Positions 34,835 to 43,971 of a stretch of DNA of 50,783 bases are shown one piece after another. The stretch covers positions 1-50,783 of the forward strand of contig JAIKWL010000070.1 in the NCBI GenBank assembly GCA_024684815.1. The letters are read 5' to 3'. The position numbers and the translations under genes were made by a program. The notes under the pieces are model-generated. The model saw only the letters and a list, made by a program, of their open reading frames with translations, did no database searches and was not told the DNA's origin. The stretch is from Saccharofermentans sp. Its GTDB lineage: Bacteria > Bacillota > Clostridia > Saccharofermentanales > Saccharofermentanaceae. Position 1 is the stretch's first letter. Each line of letters opens with the position of its first letter.

Positions 34835-35953
34835 ATGGGTAAATCAAAATCTAAGACCAAAACAAAGGCTAAGAAGTATAAGTCTTTTAAGGATTTCCTT
34901 AGGGCAAAGGACATCAAGGTATCCGCGAAGACTTATTTCGTTGATGCTATGGGCGGCATGGCTCAGGGACTTTTTGCATCACTTCTTATCGGAACAATTC
35001 TTTCAACACTGGCAAAGTATCTTGGAATGGTGGATTTCTATCCGATCGCAAGATTTGCGCACTATCTTGCTGAGGCAGGTAAACTCGCTTCCGCTGCAAC
35101 AGGTGCTGCAATCGGTGTAGGAATTGCTGTAGCATTGAAGGCACCCATGCTCGTTATGGCTTGTGCTGCCGCAATCGGCATGTTCGCAAATGCTTATCCG
35201 GGAAAGCCTTATGCGGCAGGTCCTTTGGGAGTATTCATTGCTGTCATCTTCGCTGTTGAATTCGGTAAAGCAGTTTCCAAGGAAACCAAGGTAGACATCC
35301 TTGTAACACCGATCGTTACATTGGGCATCGGATCTCTCGTTGCATATATTACATGCCCGGGAGTTGCAGTCGTAATGAACTGGCTCGGTGAATTCATCAA
35401 TACCACTACACAGCTTCACCCGTTCGTTATGGGTATCATCGTATCCGTTGTTGTCGGTGTTATACTCACACTTCCTATCTCTTCTGCTGCCATCTGCGCT
35501 TCGATCGGAATCGCCGGTATCGCCGGCGGTGCTGCTCTTGCAGGATGCTGTGCACAGATGGTCGGGTTCGCAGTCGCATCTTACAGAGAGAACAAGTGGG
35601 GCGGAGTTGTTTCGCAGGGCCTCGGCACATCAATGCTCCAGATGCCTAACATCATGACACATCCCCAGATCTGGATCCCTGCTACTCTGGCTTCCGCAAT
35701 CACAGGCCCTATGGCTACAATGATCTTCAAGCTCGAGTGCAATGGCGTTGCAGCAGGTATGGGCACATGCGGTCTTGTCGGTCCTATCGGATGCTTCTCG
35801 GCAATGTCTGAGTCCGGCAATCTCAACTGGTATGCATGGCTCGGAATGTTCTGCATCTGCATTTTCACTCCTGCAGTTTTATCTCTCCTCTTCAGTGAGA
35901 TAATGCGTAAACTTGGTTGGATAAAAGAAGGATATATGAAGCTTCAGGCATAA
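34835..35953 (+). CDS. EIIC-like (PTS_EIIC_2) membrane protein
   Basis: A 372-residue multi-helix membrane protein matching the stand-alone EIIC family related to phosphotransferase permeases (AMGGMAQGLFASLLIGTI, ANAYPGKPYAAGPLGVFIA, GTSMLQMPNIMTHPQIW). No EIIA or EIIB is encoded nearby, so it may not be a sugar PTS permease; related proteins are often called putative transporters. The N-terminus is Lys-rich (GKSKSKTKTKAKKYKS). Start at ATG 34835, 6 bases after GGAGGGG; TTG 34829 is too close to the ribosome binding site. Confidence 0.8.
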   Translation: MGKSKSKTKTKAKKYKSFKDFLRAKDIKVSAKTYFVDAMGGMAQGLFASLLIGTILSTLAKYLGMVDFYPIARFAHYLAEAGKLASAATGAAIGVGIAVALKAPMLVMACAAAIGMFANAYPGKPYAAGPLGVFIAVIFAVEFGKAVSKETKVDILVTPIVTLGIGSLVAYITCPGVAVVMNWLGEFINTTTQLHPFVMGIIVSVVVGVILTLPISSAAICASIGIAGIAGGAALAGCCAQMVGFAVASYRENKWGGVVSQGLGTSMLQMPNIMTHPQIWIPATLASAITGPMATMIFKLECNGVAAGMGTCGLVGPIGCFSAMSESGNLNWYAWLGMFCICIFTPAVLSLLFSEIMRKLGWIKEGYMKLQA

Positions 35954-36062
35954 AAATGTTTCGTAAATCAAATTGTTGATTTGCATATTTTCGCCTGATG
36001 TTTGCCTCAAAGAAACGGGCATTTTGACACAGTACGAAAAAAGGCAAATCTTATATAATGCA

Positions 36063-36114
36063 GTTAAGGGATAATACAGCACCCTAACTCATTAATAGAA
36101 TTAAAGAGTTTTTT
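36063..36114 (+). terminator. Terminator-like hairpin with overlapping upstream hairpin
   Basis: AACTC (36086-36090) and GAGTT (36106-36110), extended by TAAT/ATTA, form an AU-rich stem directly followed by six T (36109-36114). Just upstream GTTAAGGG (36063-36070) can pair with CCCTAAC (36082-36088), which shares three bases with the terminator stem, so the two structures compete. It may simply end the EIIC-like transcript or act as an attenuator. Confidence 0.5.
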
Positions 36115-36122
36115 GTTTCTCG

Positions 36123-36152
36123 CTACGCGGCTTCCACAAGGGAGCCGCGTAG
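36123..36152. repeat. Very stable 13-bp hairpin, no T tract
   Basis: A perfect stem (one G-T pair) of 13 bp, starting CTACGCGGCT and ending AGCCGCGTAG, closed by an ACAA tetraloop. Neither strand carries a T run directly after it, so it is not an ordinary terminator. It lies 55 bases upstream of the -10 of the ABC exporter. Confidence 0.7.
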
Positions 36153-36229
36153 TACGTTATATGAGCTGCACCTTTTTATATCCGGTATTTTATGATAAAA
36201 GTAGCATATAATACTTTTGAGAGGTTCAT

Positions 36230-38116
36230 ATGCCGCCGGGAGGAAGAATGGGAGGCCCGTTGGGCGGGCAGTATCTGACAGAGGAAGAGAAGGCTAATCA
36301 GCCGAAAGTCACGCCTGAACTGCTCAAGCGTGTTTTCTCATATCTGAAGCCGTATACCAAACAGCTTATCCTCGTTCTTCTCTGCATAATCGTATCATCG
36401 TTCCTGACACTGCTTCCGTCGATCCTGACAGGTAAGATCTTAGATGAAGGACTCCTCAACAAAGATATCCGTGCGCTTGTTTTCTACATAGCTCTTTCAC
36501 TTGTCGTAACACTTGGCGCAAGTCTTATCGGTGTTGCACAGACTTACATAAACACATGGATCGCTCAGCACATAACCTTTGATATGAGAAACCAGATGTA
36601 TAAGCATCTGCAGAATATGTCACAGAGGTTTTTCACGTCGAACAACCAGGGTGATATCATCACCAGGATGACAAGCGACATTGACGGAGTTAAGGCTGTC
36701 ATCACGAATACTTTTTCAAGTATTCTATCGAACTCGATAACTCTCATACTCGCCATGATCGCAATGTTCCAGAAGAACTGGATCCTTGCGCTGGTGGGAA
36801 TCGTCATTGTGCCGCTCTTTACTTTGCCCACGAGAAGTGCGGGAAAGAAGAGGTGGAAGCTGACCAACGAATCACAGCAGGTAAATGACGAAGTAAACGG
36901 AATACTTAATGAGACTTTGTCCGTAAGCGGTCAGCTTCTTGTAAAGCTCTTCGGCAAAGAAAAATACGAGTACGAAAAATATGAGAAAGCAAACCGCAGG
37001 ATGATCGGCCTGAACATCAAGGAGAGCATGGCGGGCAGATGGTTCATCGTGATCCTTACGACCTTTACGAGTGTCGGGCCTATGCTGATCTATCTGGTCG
37101 GCGGTATTCTCATGATGAAGTATGATTCAAGTCTTACTATCGGTGATATAACGGTGCTCGTGGCACTCCTGGGCAGGATGTATATGCCGGTCAACAGCCT
37201 GCTTAATATGCAGGTCGAGTGGATCAGGTCGATGGCTTTGTTCAAGCGTATCTTTGATTACTTCGATATCCCTGTCGAGATAAAGAATGCGGATGATGCA
37301 GTTATACCTGAAAAGGTCACGGGAGACGTTGTTTTCGAGCATGTCGAATTCTCCTACGATCCTTCGAAAAAGATCTTAAAGGATATCAATTTTACTCTTA
37401 ATGCAGGTAACAGCATCGCGATAGTCGGTCCTTCGGGATCAGGCAAGAGTACGATAGTAAACCTCATTCCGAGGCTTTACGATGTCGATTCGGGAAGTGT
37501 TACTTTCGACGGCATTGATGTAAGAAAACTCGACCTAAAATTCTTAAGGGACAAAGTCGGCGTTGTATCACAGGAAACCTACCTCTTCAACGGAACGGTC
37601 AGGGAGAATCTTCTCTATGCCAAGCCTGATGCAACAGAAGACGAGATGATCGATGCGCTTAAGAAAGCCAATATCTGGGACTTTATCGAAAAGCAGGAAA
37701 AGGGCCTTGATACGGAGGTCGGCAACAGGGGATTGAAACTCTCGGGTGGTGAGAAGCAGAGGATCTCCATTGCGCGGATCATATTAAAAGATCCGACGAT
37801 CTTTATCTTCGATGAGGCTACATCGGCTCTTGATTCGATATCCGAAAAGAAGATCCAGGATGCGATAGATCCGATCATAAAGAGCAAGACAAGTATCCTC
37901 ATAGCGCACAGATTGTCTACGATCCTTGCTGCAGATGAGATCCTGGTCGTTAAGGACGGCATGATCGCAGAGCGCGGCACTCACAAGGAGCTCCTCGGCA
38001 GGGAAGGTGTCTACAGAGAGCTCTATGAGACACAGTTCAGCAAAGCCATCATGGAAGAGTCCGGTGCGTCTGAGCTCGAACAGTATATCTGGGGAGTGCA
38101 GCCTGCCGACGAATGA
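36230..38116 (+). CDS. ABC exporter, fused permease-ATPase (MsbA/LmrA-like)
   Basis: A 628-residue half-transporter that dimerises. Six-helix ABC membrane domain at about 45-335 (AQHITFDMRNQMYKHL coupling helix region), then the ATPase with Walker A GPSGSGKSTIV, signature LSGGEKQRISIARII and Walker B IFIFDEATSALD. The N-terminus is Gly/Pro-rich (PPGGRMGGPLGGQ), as in related exporters. GAGAGG lies 5 bases before ATG 36230, and a perfect TATAAT at 36207-36212 gives a leader of only about 11 bases. The partner half-transporter gene often found beside such exporters is not present, so a homodimer is likely. Substrate unknown. Confidence 0.93.
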   Translation: MPPGGRMGGPLGGQYLTEEEKANQPKVTPELLKRVFSYLKPYTKQLILVLLCIIVSSFLTLLPSILTGKILDEGLLNKDIRALVFYIALSLVVTLGASLIGVAQTYINTWIAQHITFDMRNQMYKHLQNMSQRFFTSNNQGDIITRMTSDIDGVKAVITNTFSSILSNSITLILAMIAMFQKNWILALVGIVIVPLFTLPTRSAGKKRWKLTNESQQVNDEVNGILNETLSVSGQLLVKLFGKEKYEYEKYEKANRRMIGLNIKESMAGRWFIVILTTFTSVGPMLIYLVGGILMMKYDSSLTIGDITVLVALLGRMYMPVNSLLNMQVEWIRSMALFKRIFDYFDIPVEIKNADDAVIPEKVTGDVVFEHVEFSYDPSKKILKDINFTLNAGNSIAIVGPSGSGKSTIVNLIPRLYDVDSGSVTFDGIDVRKLDLKFLRDKVGVVSQETYLFNGTVRENLLYAKPDATEDEMIDALKKANIWDFIEKQEKGLDTEVGNRGLKLSGGEKQRISIARIILKDPTIFIFDEATSALDSISEKKIQDAIDPIIKSKTSILIAHRLSTILAADEILVVKDGMIAERGTHKELLGREGVYRELYETQFSKAIMEESGASELEQYIWGVQPADE

Positions 38117-38141
38117 GCTTTCCCCTTTTTCGCTGTATGCC

Positions 38142-38184
38142 AATTCATCACAAAGTCGGCATTTTCGGGTATTTGTGATGAATT
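38142..38184. repeat. Perfect 13-bp dyad between exporter and Ca2+ ATPase
   Basis: AATTCATCACAAA (38142-38154) and TTTGTGATGAATT (38172-38184) are exact inverse complements separated by 17 bases. No T tract follows on either strand. It may be a two-sided operator or an RNA hairpin; 25 bases after the exporter stop and about 115 before the ATPase -10 (TATAAT 38300-38305). Confidence 0.75.
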
Positions 38185-38342
38185 TCCCTTGAAGGCGATT
38201 GTGAAAATATGAAATATGTACTAACGGGAAATACGGAGTGCCCTCCAATTCGTACATTCGTCAGGTGCATATCCTTCCTGAAAAAAAACAAATATATAGT
38301 ATAATTACTTTTTAGGTAATCCCAGGAGGATAGATACAGAAA

Positions 38343-41135
38343 ATGACAAAACCGTTTTCAGCAACTGCTGAACAGATAGCAAAAGAAATAGATACAGACC
38401 TTGTCAAAGGTCTTACTTCGGACGAGGCATCACTAAGATATGCCAAGAACGGTCCGAACTCATTAGGTGAAGAAAAGAAGATCCCGCTCTGGAAGAGATT
38501 CCTGCAGCAGTTTGCAGATGCAATGGTAATAATCCTCATCGCTGCAGCCGGCCTTTCGGCATACATGGCTGTTAAGAGCGGCGGAGGATTTGAAGAGTGG
38601 ATCGACGTTATCGTTATCCTTGCGATCGTAATCCTTAATGCCTGCCTTGGTGTCTACCAGGAAGGCAAGGCTGATCAGGCACTCGCAGCTCTGAAGAAGA
38701 TGAGCGCTCCCCAGACAAAGGTTATCCGTGACGGCAAACTCCACATGATCGATTCCGAGAATGTCGTTGTCGGAGATGTCATTACCATCGATGCGGGCGA
38801 CAGCATATCAGCCGATATGAGGCTTATCGAATCAAGCTCACTTAAAGCTGAGGAAGCTTCACTGACCGGTGAATCGGTTGCAGTCGATAAGGATGCATCC
38901 GCAGTTCTTCCGGAGGACTGTTCTTTGGGCGACCGTAAGAACATGCTCTACATGGGAACTGCTGTTACTTACGGCAGAGCCAAGGGCGTTGTAGTCGCTA
39001 CCGCAAGAGATACGGAACTCGGTAAGATCGCCACAAAGCTTACGGATATTGAAGATGATGAGACACCTCTGCAGGTGAGCCTCAACAAGCTCGGAAAGAT
39101 CCTTGCCGTAGTATGTATCGCTGTTTGCATTATCGTTCTTCTTGTTGACATCTTCGTTCAGAAGCAGCCCTGGGAGGATGCTCTCATGACGGCTGTGTCA
39201 CTTGCCGTCGCAGCTATCCCGGAGGGTCTTGCTGCAGTCGTTACCATCGTTCTTTCGATCGGAATGACAAAGATGGCAGAGAACAACGCAATCGTAAAAA
39301 GACTTCTTGCGGTTGAGACCTTGGGATGTGTCGACGTTATCTGCTCTGACAAGACAGGTACTCTTACACAGAACCAGATGACAGTTAAGGTCATTTATGA
39401 CGGCGATAAGAAATATAATGTTGAAGGCGGCGGATATGCTCCTGAAGGAAATGTCGTCGATGAAGGCGGCAAGCCCGTAAAGATCGAGGGAGTTCTCAGA
39501 AAGCTTATTCTTTCGGCTGTCCTTTGTAATGATGCTTCCATCGTCAAGGAAAGCAACAATGATTATTCATGCATAGGAGACCCTACAGAGGGTTCTCTTA
39601 CGACACTCGGTATGAAGGTCCGTATGCTTCGTGAAGAGACGATGCATACATATCCCAGAGAGACAGAGCTGCCTTTCGATTCTGACCGTAAGATGATGAC
39701 CACTTATCATTCCGGTATCGAAGAGGGCAAGTGGATCAGCTTCACAAAGGGTGCTCCTGATATCGTTCTTTCGCGCTGCACTTCGATTCTCACACCCTCA
39801 GGTGTTCAGAAGATGACACCCGAGAAACTTGCCGAGATCCGTGAGATCAATCACAACTATGCGATCCAGGCTATCCGTGTTCTCGCATTTGCAACAAAGG
39901 AGCACGGTGACGGTTCCAAGGCAACATTCGCCGATGAAGAGAACATGACTTTCTTAGGCCTCATCGGTATGATCGATCCTGCCCGTAAGGAAGCCAAGGA
40001 TGCTATCGCAGTATGCAGGGAAGCCGGCATCAGAGCCGTCATGATCACGGGTGACTTCAAGGATTCCGCAGTTGCCATTTCCGATAATCTCGAGATGCGT
40101 GATGAGAATCATATGGGTGCATATTCCGGTGAGGAACTCGACAAGATGTCTGATGAGGAACTTCAGAAAGTTGTTGAGACAACGAGCGTTTATGCACGTG
40201 TTTCCCCCGAACATAAGGTCCGTATCGTAAGTGCTCTCAAGCACAACGATCACATTGCCTCCATGACCGGTGACGGTGTTAACGATGCAATGGCATTGAA
40301 GTCGGCAGATATCGGTGTCGCAATGGGCATCACCGGTACGGATGTTTCAAAGAACTCCGCTGACATGATCCTTATGGACGATAACTTCGCCACGATCGTA
40401 AAGGCAGTCGAACAGGGAAGAACGATCTATTCCAACATCCGCAAATTCGTCGGATTCCTTCTGTCCTGCAACGTAGGCGAGATCCTTGTTATCTTCCTGC
40501 TTTCGCTTGTTCCGAAGTCACTGGTACCCGGTATCGCTGCCCCTTTGACCGCGATCCAGCTCCTTTGGCTCAACCTGATCACTGACTCGTTCCCGGCTCT
40601 TGCTCTTGGACGCGAAAAGGGTGAGCCCGGCATTATGAAGGTTCCCCCGAGATCAAAGCGTGAACCCATCATCAACAAGAGCATGATGCGTCACATAGCA
40701 ATGCAGTCCCTAGGTCTCTTTGTCTCTGTTGCCGCAGCTTTCATAATCGCCCTCGTGAGCATGAACAACGGAAGCACGCTTTTCTACAGCGGTCTTCTGT
40801 CTCCTGCCGGAGTAAAGGGTGTACATCCTATCGATATCGCACGTACTGTGGCATTTGCCACACTGATCTGCGCCGAGCTCTTCAGAGCCTTTGCAGCAAG
40901 ATCGGAGACAACATCGGTATTCAAGCTCGGTCTGTTTACCAATAAGATGATGAACATCGCCGTAGCTCTGTCTCTGGTTATGCTCATCGCTGTTATCTAC
41001 ATCCCCGGTGTAAACAGCATTTTCAACAACGTTGCGATCAATCCTCTGGCATGGATCGTTATCCTGCCGCTGGCGATCTTACCGTTTGCCGTGAGCGAGA
41101 TAAGCAAACTTGCAAATAGCGGTTTGCATAAGTAA
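38343..41135 (+). CDS. Calcium-translocating P-type ATPase (SERCA-like, P2A)
   Basis: A 930-residue ion pump. TGES actuator motif in SLTGESVAVDK, phosphorylation site Asp336 in CSDKTGTLT, hinge TGDGVNDAMA, and ten predicted helices. Ca2+-site residues seen in SERCA are conserved: AIPEGL in M4, NVGE in M5, NLITD in M6, and a Glu in M8 (CAELFRAF), so both calcium sites are plausible. It probably exports Ca2+ from the cytosol. AGGAGG lies 13 bases before the ATG, longer than usual; an upstream in-frame TAG at 38331 excludes any longer reading. A TATAAT lies at 38300. Confidence 0.95.
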   Translation: MTKPFSATAEQIAKEIDTDLVKGLTSDEASLRYAKNGPNSLGEEKKIPLWKRFLQQFADAMVIILIAAAGLSAYMAVKSGGGFEEWIDVIVILAIVILNACLGVYQEGKADQALAALKKMSAPQTKVIRDGKLHMIDSENVVVGDVITIDAGDSISADMRLIESSSLKAEEASLTGESVAVDKDASAVLPEDCSLGDRKNMLYMGTAVTYGRAKGVVVATARDTELGKIATKLTDIEDDETPLQVSLNKLGKILAVVCIAVCIIVLLVDIFVQKQPWEDALMTAVSLAVAAIPEGLAAVVTIVLSIGMTKMAENNAIVKRLLAVETLGCVDVICSDKTGTLTQNQMTVKVIYDGDKKYNVEGGGYAPEGNVVDEGGKPVKIEGVLRKLILSAVLCNDASIVKESNNDYSCIGDPTEGSLTTLGMKVRMLREETMHTYPRETELPFDSDRKMMTTYHSGIEEGKWISFTKGAPDIVLSRCTSILTPSGVQKMTPEKLAEIREINHNYAIQAIRVLAFATKEHGDGSKATFADEENMTFLGLIGMIDPARKEAKDAIAVCREAGIRAVMITGDFKDSAVAISDNLEMRDENHMGAYSGEELDKMSDEELQKVVETTSVYARVSPEHKVRIVSALKHNDHIASMTGDGVNDAMALKSADIGVAMGITGTDVSKNSADMILMDDNFATIVKAVEQGRTIYSNIRKFVGFLLSCNVGEILVIFLLSLVPKSLVPGIAAPLTAIQLLWLNLITDSFPALALGREKGEPGIMKVPPRSKREPIINKSMMRHIAMQSLGLFVSVAAAFIIALVSMNNGSTLFYSGLLSPAGVKGVHPIDIARTVAFATLICAELFRAFAARSETTSVFKLGLFTNKMMNIAVALSLVMLIAVIYIPGVNSIFNNVAINPLAWIVILPLAILPFAVSEISKLANSGLHK

Positions 41136-41186
41136 CACCCATGTGGTATTATTCATAGGCTAATTATTTATTGGGAGGCTGATCCG

Positions 41187-41438
41187 ATGAGTGCATTTAA
41201 TATCGTACTTACCGTTGTAGATATCATTTTGGCGATTGCCATCATAGTTCTCTTCCTTGTTCAGGAAGGTAATGACCAGGGTATCGGAGTTGTTGCAGGT
41301 GGATCTTCTGATTCATATTACAGCAAATCCAAAGGAAGAACATTAGAAGAGCAGCTTAAGAAATGGACTGTTATCTGCTGCGTTCTTTTTGCTATTTCTT
41401 CCATCGTTCTTTATCTCTCCTTTATTAAGGCCTGGTAA
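41187..41438 (+). CDS. secG: Protein-export membrane protein SecG
   Basis: An 83-residue subunit of the SecYEG translocon with two helices (about 6-25 and 58-80) around the conserved cytoplasmic loop (LVQEGNDQGIGVVAGGSSDS, then YYSKSKGRTLEEQLKKWT). Length and loop are typical of Firmicute SecG. The ATG follows GGGAGG by 9 bases. A terminator follows. In many Firmicutes secG is next to rnr and smpB; here a surface-protein gene lies between secG and rnr. Confidence 0.96.
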   Translation: MSAFNIVLTVVDIILAIAIIVLFLVQEGNDQGIGVVAGGSSDSYYSKSKGRTLEEQLKKWTVICCVLFAISSIVLYLSFIKAW

Positions 41439-41462
41439 GGCATAATTCAATCTGTTTTATCA

Positions 41463-41497
41463 AAAGAGCTGCTTTCTGACGGAAGCAGTTCTTTTTT
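41463..41497 (+). terminator. Terminator after secG
   Basis: AAGAGCTGCTTTC pairs with GGAAGCAGTTCTT (one G-T pair) over a short loop, followed by a six-T run. Confidence 0.9.
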
Positions 41498-41629
41498 GCC
41501 TGTTTGAGCTTTTGAACTGACAAAGAATGGTACTTTCGGGTGATATGCAAATCTGACTGTAATGCTAAAATTACTTTTAGGAAAAATCAGTTATCAGATT
41601 TCTAAACTTTTTTCGAGGAGGAAAAGAAG

Positions 41630-43810
41630 ATGAAGAATAAGATGTTCCAACTCTTATTATTTCTTCTGACGATAATCCTGTTTACCGGGTTATTGCCATT
41701 GGACAGGACGGTCAATGCTGCCCAGGCATATAAGATGACGCTCCTGACAGACCAGCCGGAATGCAAGGTGGAGTACGGTGGAAAACAGTATTCCAGCGGT
41801 TCTGAGTTTTATGTTGAAGCAGGCGAGACGGTCAGGCTCTATGCCAAGGCTGCCGGTGATTATCAGTTCACAGGTGCTGATTCTCCTGATGTGGAAGTCA
41901 TCAGGAACGGAAGTATCGGCAATATTTTCACAATGCCGGAGAAGGATGTTACAGTCACATTCCATTTTGAGGGTCCCGGACCTTATGATATGGAGTTCTA
42001 TTCCGTTGATCTGGGAACTGCGGAGAAAGGATATAATCCGAGCGATTTCAGCAAATCAATGCAGGCTAAGAAAACGGGCAGTGCTACGGTTGTCGGGGAT
42101 AACTTCTCCGTTAAGCTTACAAGCGGAAATACTGATGCCTTTACCGTAACAGATCCTTATGGCGGCAATATGACTCAAAACGGTGCATCTTACCATATGA
42201 CATATGTTTATCCGGTTGCCGGACTGGCTCCGGGCTCGTATGATGCAGTTGTTACGTTGTATTATGACCGTGACGGAAACGGAACGGAGTATTTACCTGA
42301 AGAGATCGACTCTGCACATATTAAGTTTACAGTAATCTCAAATGTTACTTATAAGTTGAACATAATCACAGATAATCCTGACGGCAAGGTGGAATATAAC
42401 AAAGCTCAGTATTCGAGTGGTCAGTCCTTAGATATCCATGAAGGAGAGTCAGTGAATTTATACGGTAAAGCACCGGAAGGATATACATTTGCTTATGCAC
42501 AGTCTCCTGACATCGAGATTAACAGGAACGGAAGCATCGGTTATAAATTTACTATGCCTGCAAAGGCCGTAACCGTATATTTCTATTTTGATTCCAATAC
42601 CAAATATACTGTTAAGTTTGATACCGGCGACGGTTCCAATGTGGCTGATAAGACTGTCGCTGACGGCAAGACGGTAAGTATCCCGGCAGAACCTGAACTT
42701 GCAGGATATGTTTTCTGGGGCTGGTATACAGATCCCGAATGCACGGAGATGTATGATTTTGCAACTCCCGTAACAGAAGATCTGACTTTGTATGCATACT
42801 GGACAAAGAATATCAGCGGTTTTGGATTTGATGCGATCGGAACAGTAAAGGATTCTGACGGAAACACTGTATTGAATGTCAGAACAACGGATGTTGTTTT
42901 CGAGCTTGAACCTGCAGATATCGATGTTTATGTAAGTCCTTTTTATACGGATAAATACTTCGATAATCTGGCTGCAGGCGGACTTGAGAAGGGCAAGGAA
43001 TACTATTTCTATATTGTGCTTGATGATGTCGAGGGCGTCGAAGGCAGACCTACTGTCTATTATTCCTACGATATCTTATCCAATCTTGATATCTATACTG
43101 ACGGTTCGGATATAGTTGCAACTGAACTCTCCCATTCTCCCGGAGGCAAGAGCGTCTCTATCCTGTTCAAATATGTTCTGGATGTGAGTTATAATGGCGG
43201 CTGGATAATGATCAATGATGAGTGGTGCTTCGTTGAAGCCAGCGGCGAAGCTGCAACCGGATGGAAGGGCGCAGGCGAAAAGTGGTATTTCTTTGGCGAT
43301 ACAGGTGTCATGGTAACCGGCTGGCAGAAGATCAACAACGTATGGTATTACTTCGCTGAGAGCGGCGTTATGAAAACAGGCTGGGTTCAGTCAGGTTCAA
43401 CATGGTATTACATGGATACCAACGGCGGTATGGTCACAGGCTGGAAACAGATTGACGGCAAGTGGTACTTCTTCGAAGGATCAGGCGCCATGAAGACGGG
43501 CTGGGTAGCATCAGGCTCTTTATGGTATTACATGGATACCAACGGTGCGATGGTTACCGGCTGGAAGCAGATCAGCGGAAAGTGGTATTACTTCAAGGCA
43601 AGCGGTGTCATGGCTGCAGGCGAGTGGTGTGAAGGCTACTGGCTCAATGCTGACGGAACATGGACATATCAGTTCAAGGCGACATGGAGACAGAATGCCA
43701 AGGGCTGGTGGTTCGGCGATGATAACGGCTGGTATGCCAAGAACGAGACCGTTAAGATCAATGATAAGGATTACGATTTCGATGCAAACGGCTACTGCAC
43801 GAATCCTTAA
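41630..43810 (+). CDS. Surface protein with B-repeat and glucan/choline-binding repeats
   Basis: A 726-residue secreted protein. Signal peptide about 1-30 (MKNKMFQLLLFLLTIILF). Two copies of an about 85-residue unit (about 35-115 and 240-325) share YSSG, DSPDVE/QSPDIE, RNGSIG and FTMP motifs. A Listeria-Bacteroides-type repeat follows at about 325-395 (VFWGWYTDPECTEMYDFATP). The C-terminal 200 residues are tandem 20-residue Trp/Tyr/Gly repeats (TGWKQIDGKWYFFEGSGAMK), as in choline- and glucan-binding wall anchors. It is likely non-covalently wall bound. GAGGAGG before the ATG; the extended -10 TGCTAAAAT is at 41563-41571. The ligand is unknown. Confidence 0.9.
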   Translation: MKNKMFQLLLFLLTIILFTGLLPLDRTVNAAQAYKMTLLTDQPECKVEYGGKQYSSGSEFYVEAGETVRLYAKAAGDYQFTGADSPDVEVIRNGSIGNIFTMPEKDVTVTFHFEGPGPYDMEFYSVDLGTAEKGYNPSDFSKSMQAKKTGSATVVGDNFSVKLTSGNTDAFTVTDPYGGNMTQNGASYHMTYVYPVAGLAPGSYDAVVTLYYDRDGNGTEYLPEEIDSAHIKFTVISNVTYKLNIITDNPDGKVEYNKAQYSSGQSLDIHEGESVNLYGKAPEGYTFAYAQSPDIEINRNGSIGYKFTMPAKAVTVYFYFDSNTKYTVKFDTGDGSNVADKTVADGKTVSIPAEPELAGYVFWGWYTDPECTEMYDFATPVTEDLTLYAYWTKNISGFGFDAIGTVKDSDGNTVLNVRTTDVVFELEPADIDVYVSPFYTDKYFDNLAAGGLEKGKEYYFYIVLDDVEGVEGRPTVYYSYDILSNLDIYTDGSDIVATELSHSPGGKSVSILFKYVLDVSYNGGWIMINDEWCFVEASGEAATGWKGAGEKWYFFGDTGVMVTGWQKINNVWYYFAESGVMKTGWVQSGSTWYYMDTNGGMVTGWKQIDGKWYFFEGSGAMKTGWVASGSLWYYMDTNGAMVTGWKQISGKWYYFKASGVMAAGEWCEGYWLNADGTWTYQFKATWRQNAKGWWFGDDNGWYAKNETVKINDKDYDFDANGYCTNP

Positions 43811-43835
43811 GTTATAGATCTGTATGTTTTTGAGA

Positions 43836-43862
43836 GGACGTTCCTTCGGGAACGTCCTTTTT
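43836..43862 (+). terminator. Terminator with UUCG tetraloop
   Basis: GGACGTTCC and GGAACGTCC form a perfect 9-bp stem closed by the extra-stable C(TTCG)G tetraloop, followed by five T. It ends the surface-protein gene. Confidence 0.95.
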
Positions 43863-43971
43863 AATTAGATTTTGTTTTTACAGTTCGTTGAAAATCATCA
43901 GGAGGTGTGTATTATTCTTTTCGAGTAGTAATATATATTAATAGAACGGAATCTGATACGAGGGATCTGAT

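Noticed and set aside
36024..36059. TTGACA and TATAAT as a promoter
   Set aside because: The gap is 24 bases, too long for a housekeeping promoter, although TATAAT alone might still be used.
43906..43930. AGGAGGTGTG upstream of rnr as the start of a small gene
   Set aside because: The frame from that GTG ends after seven codons.
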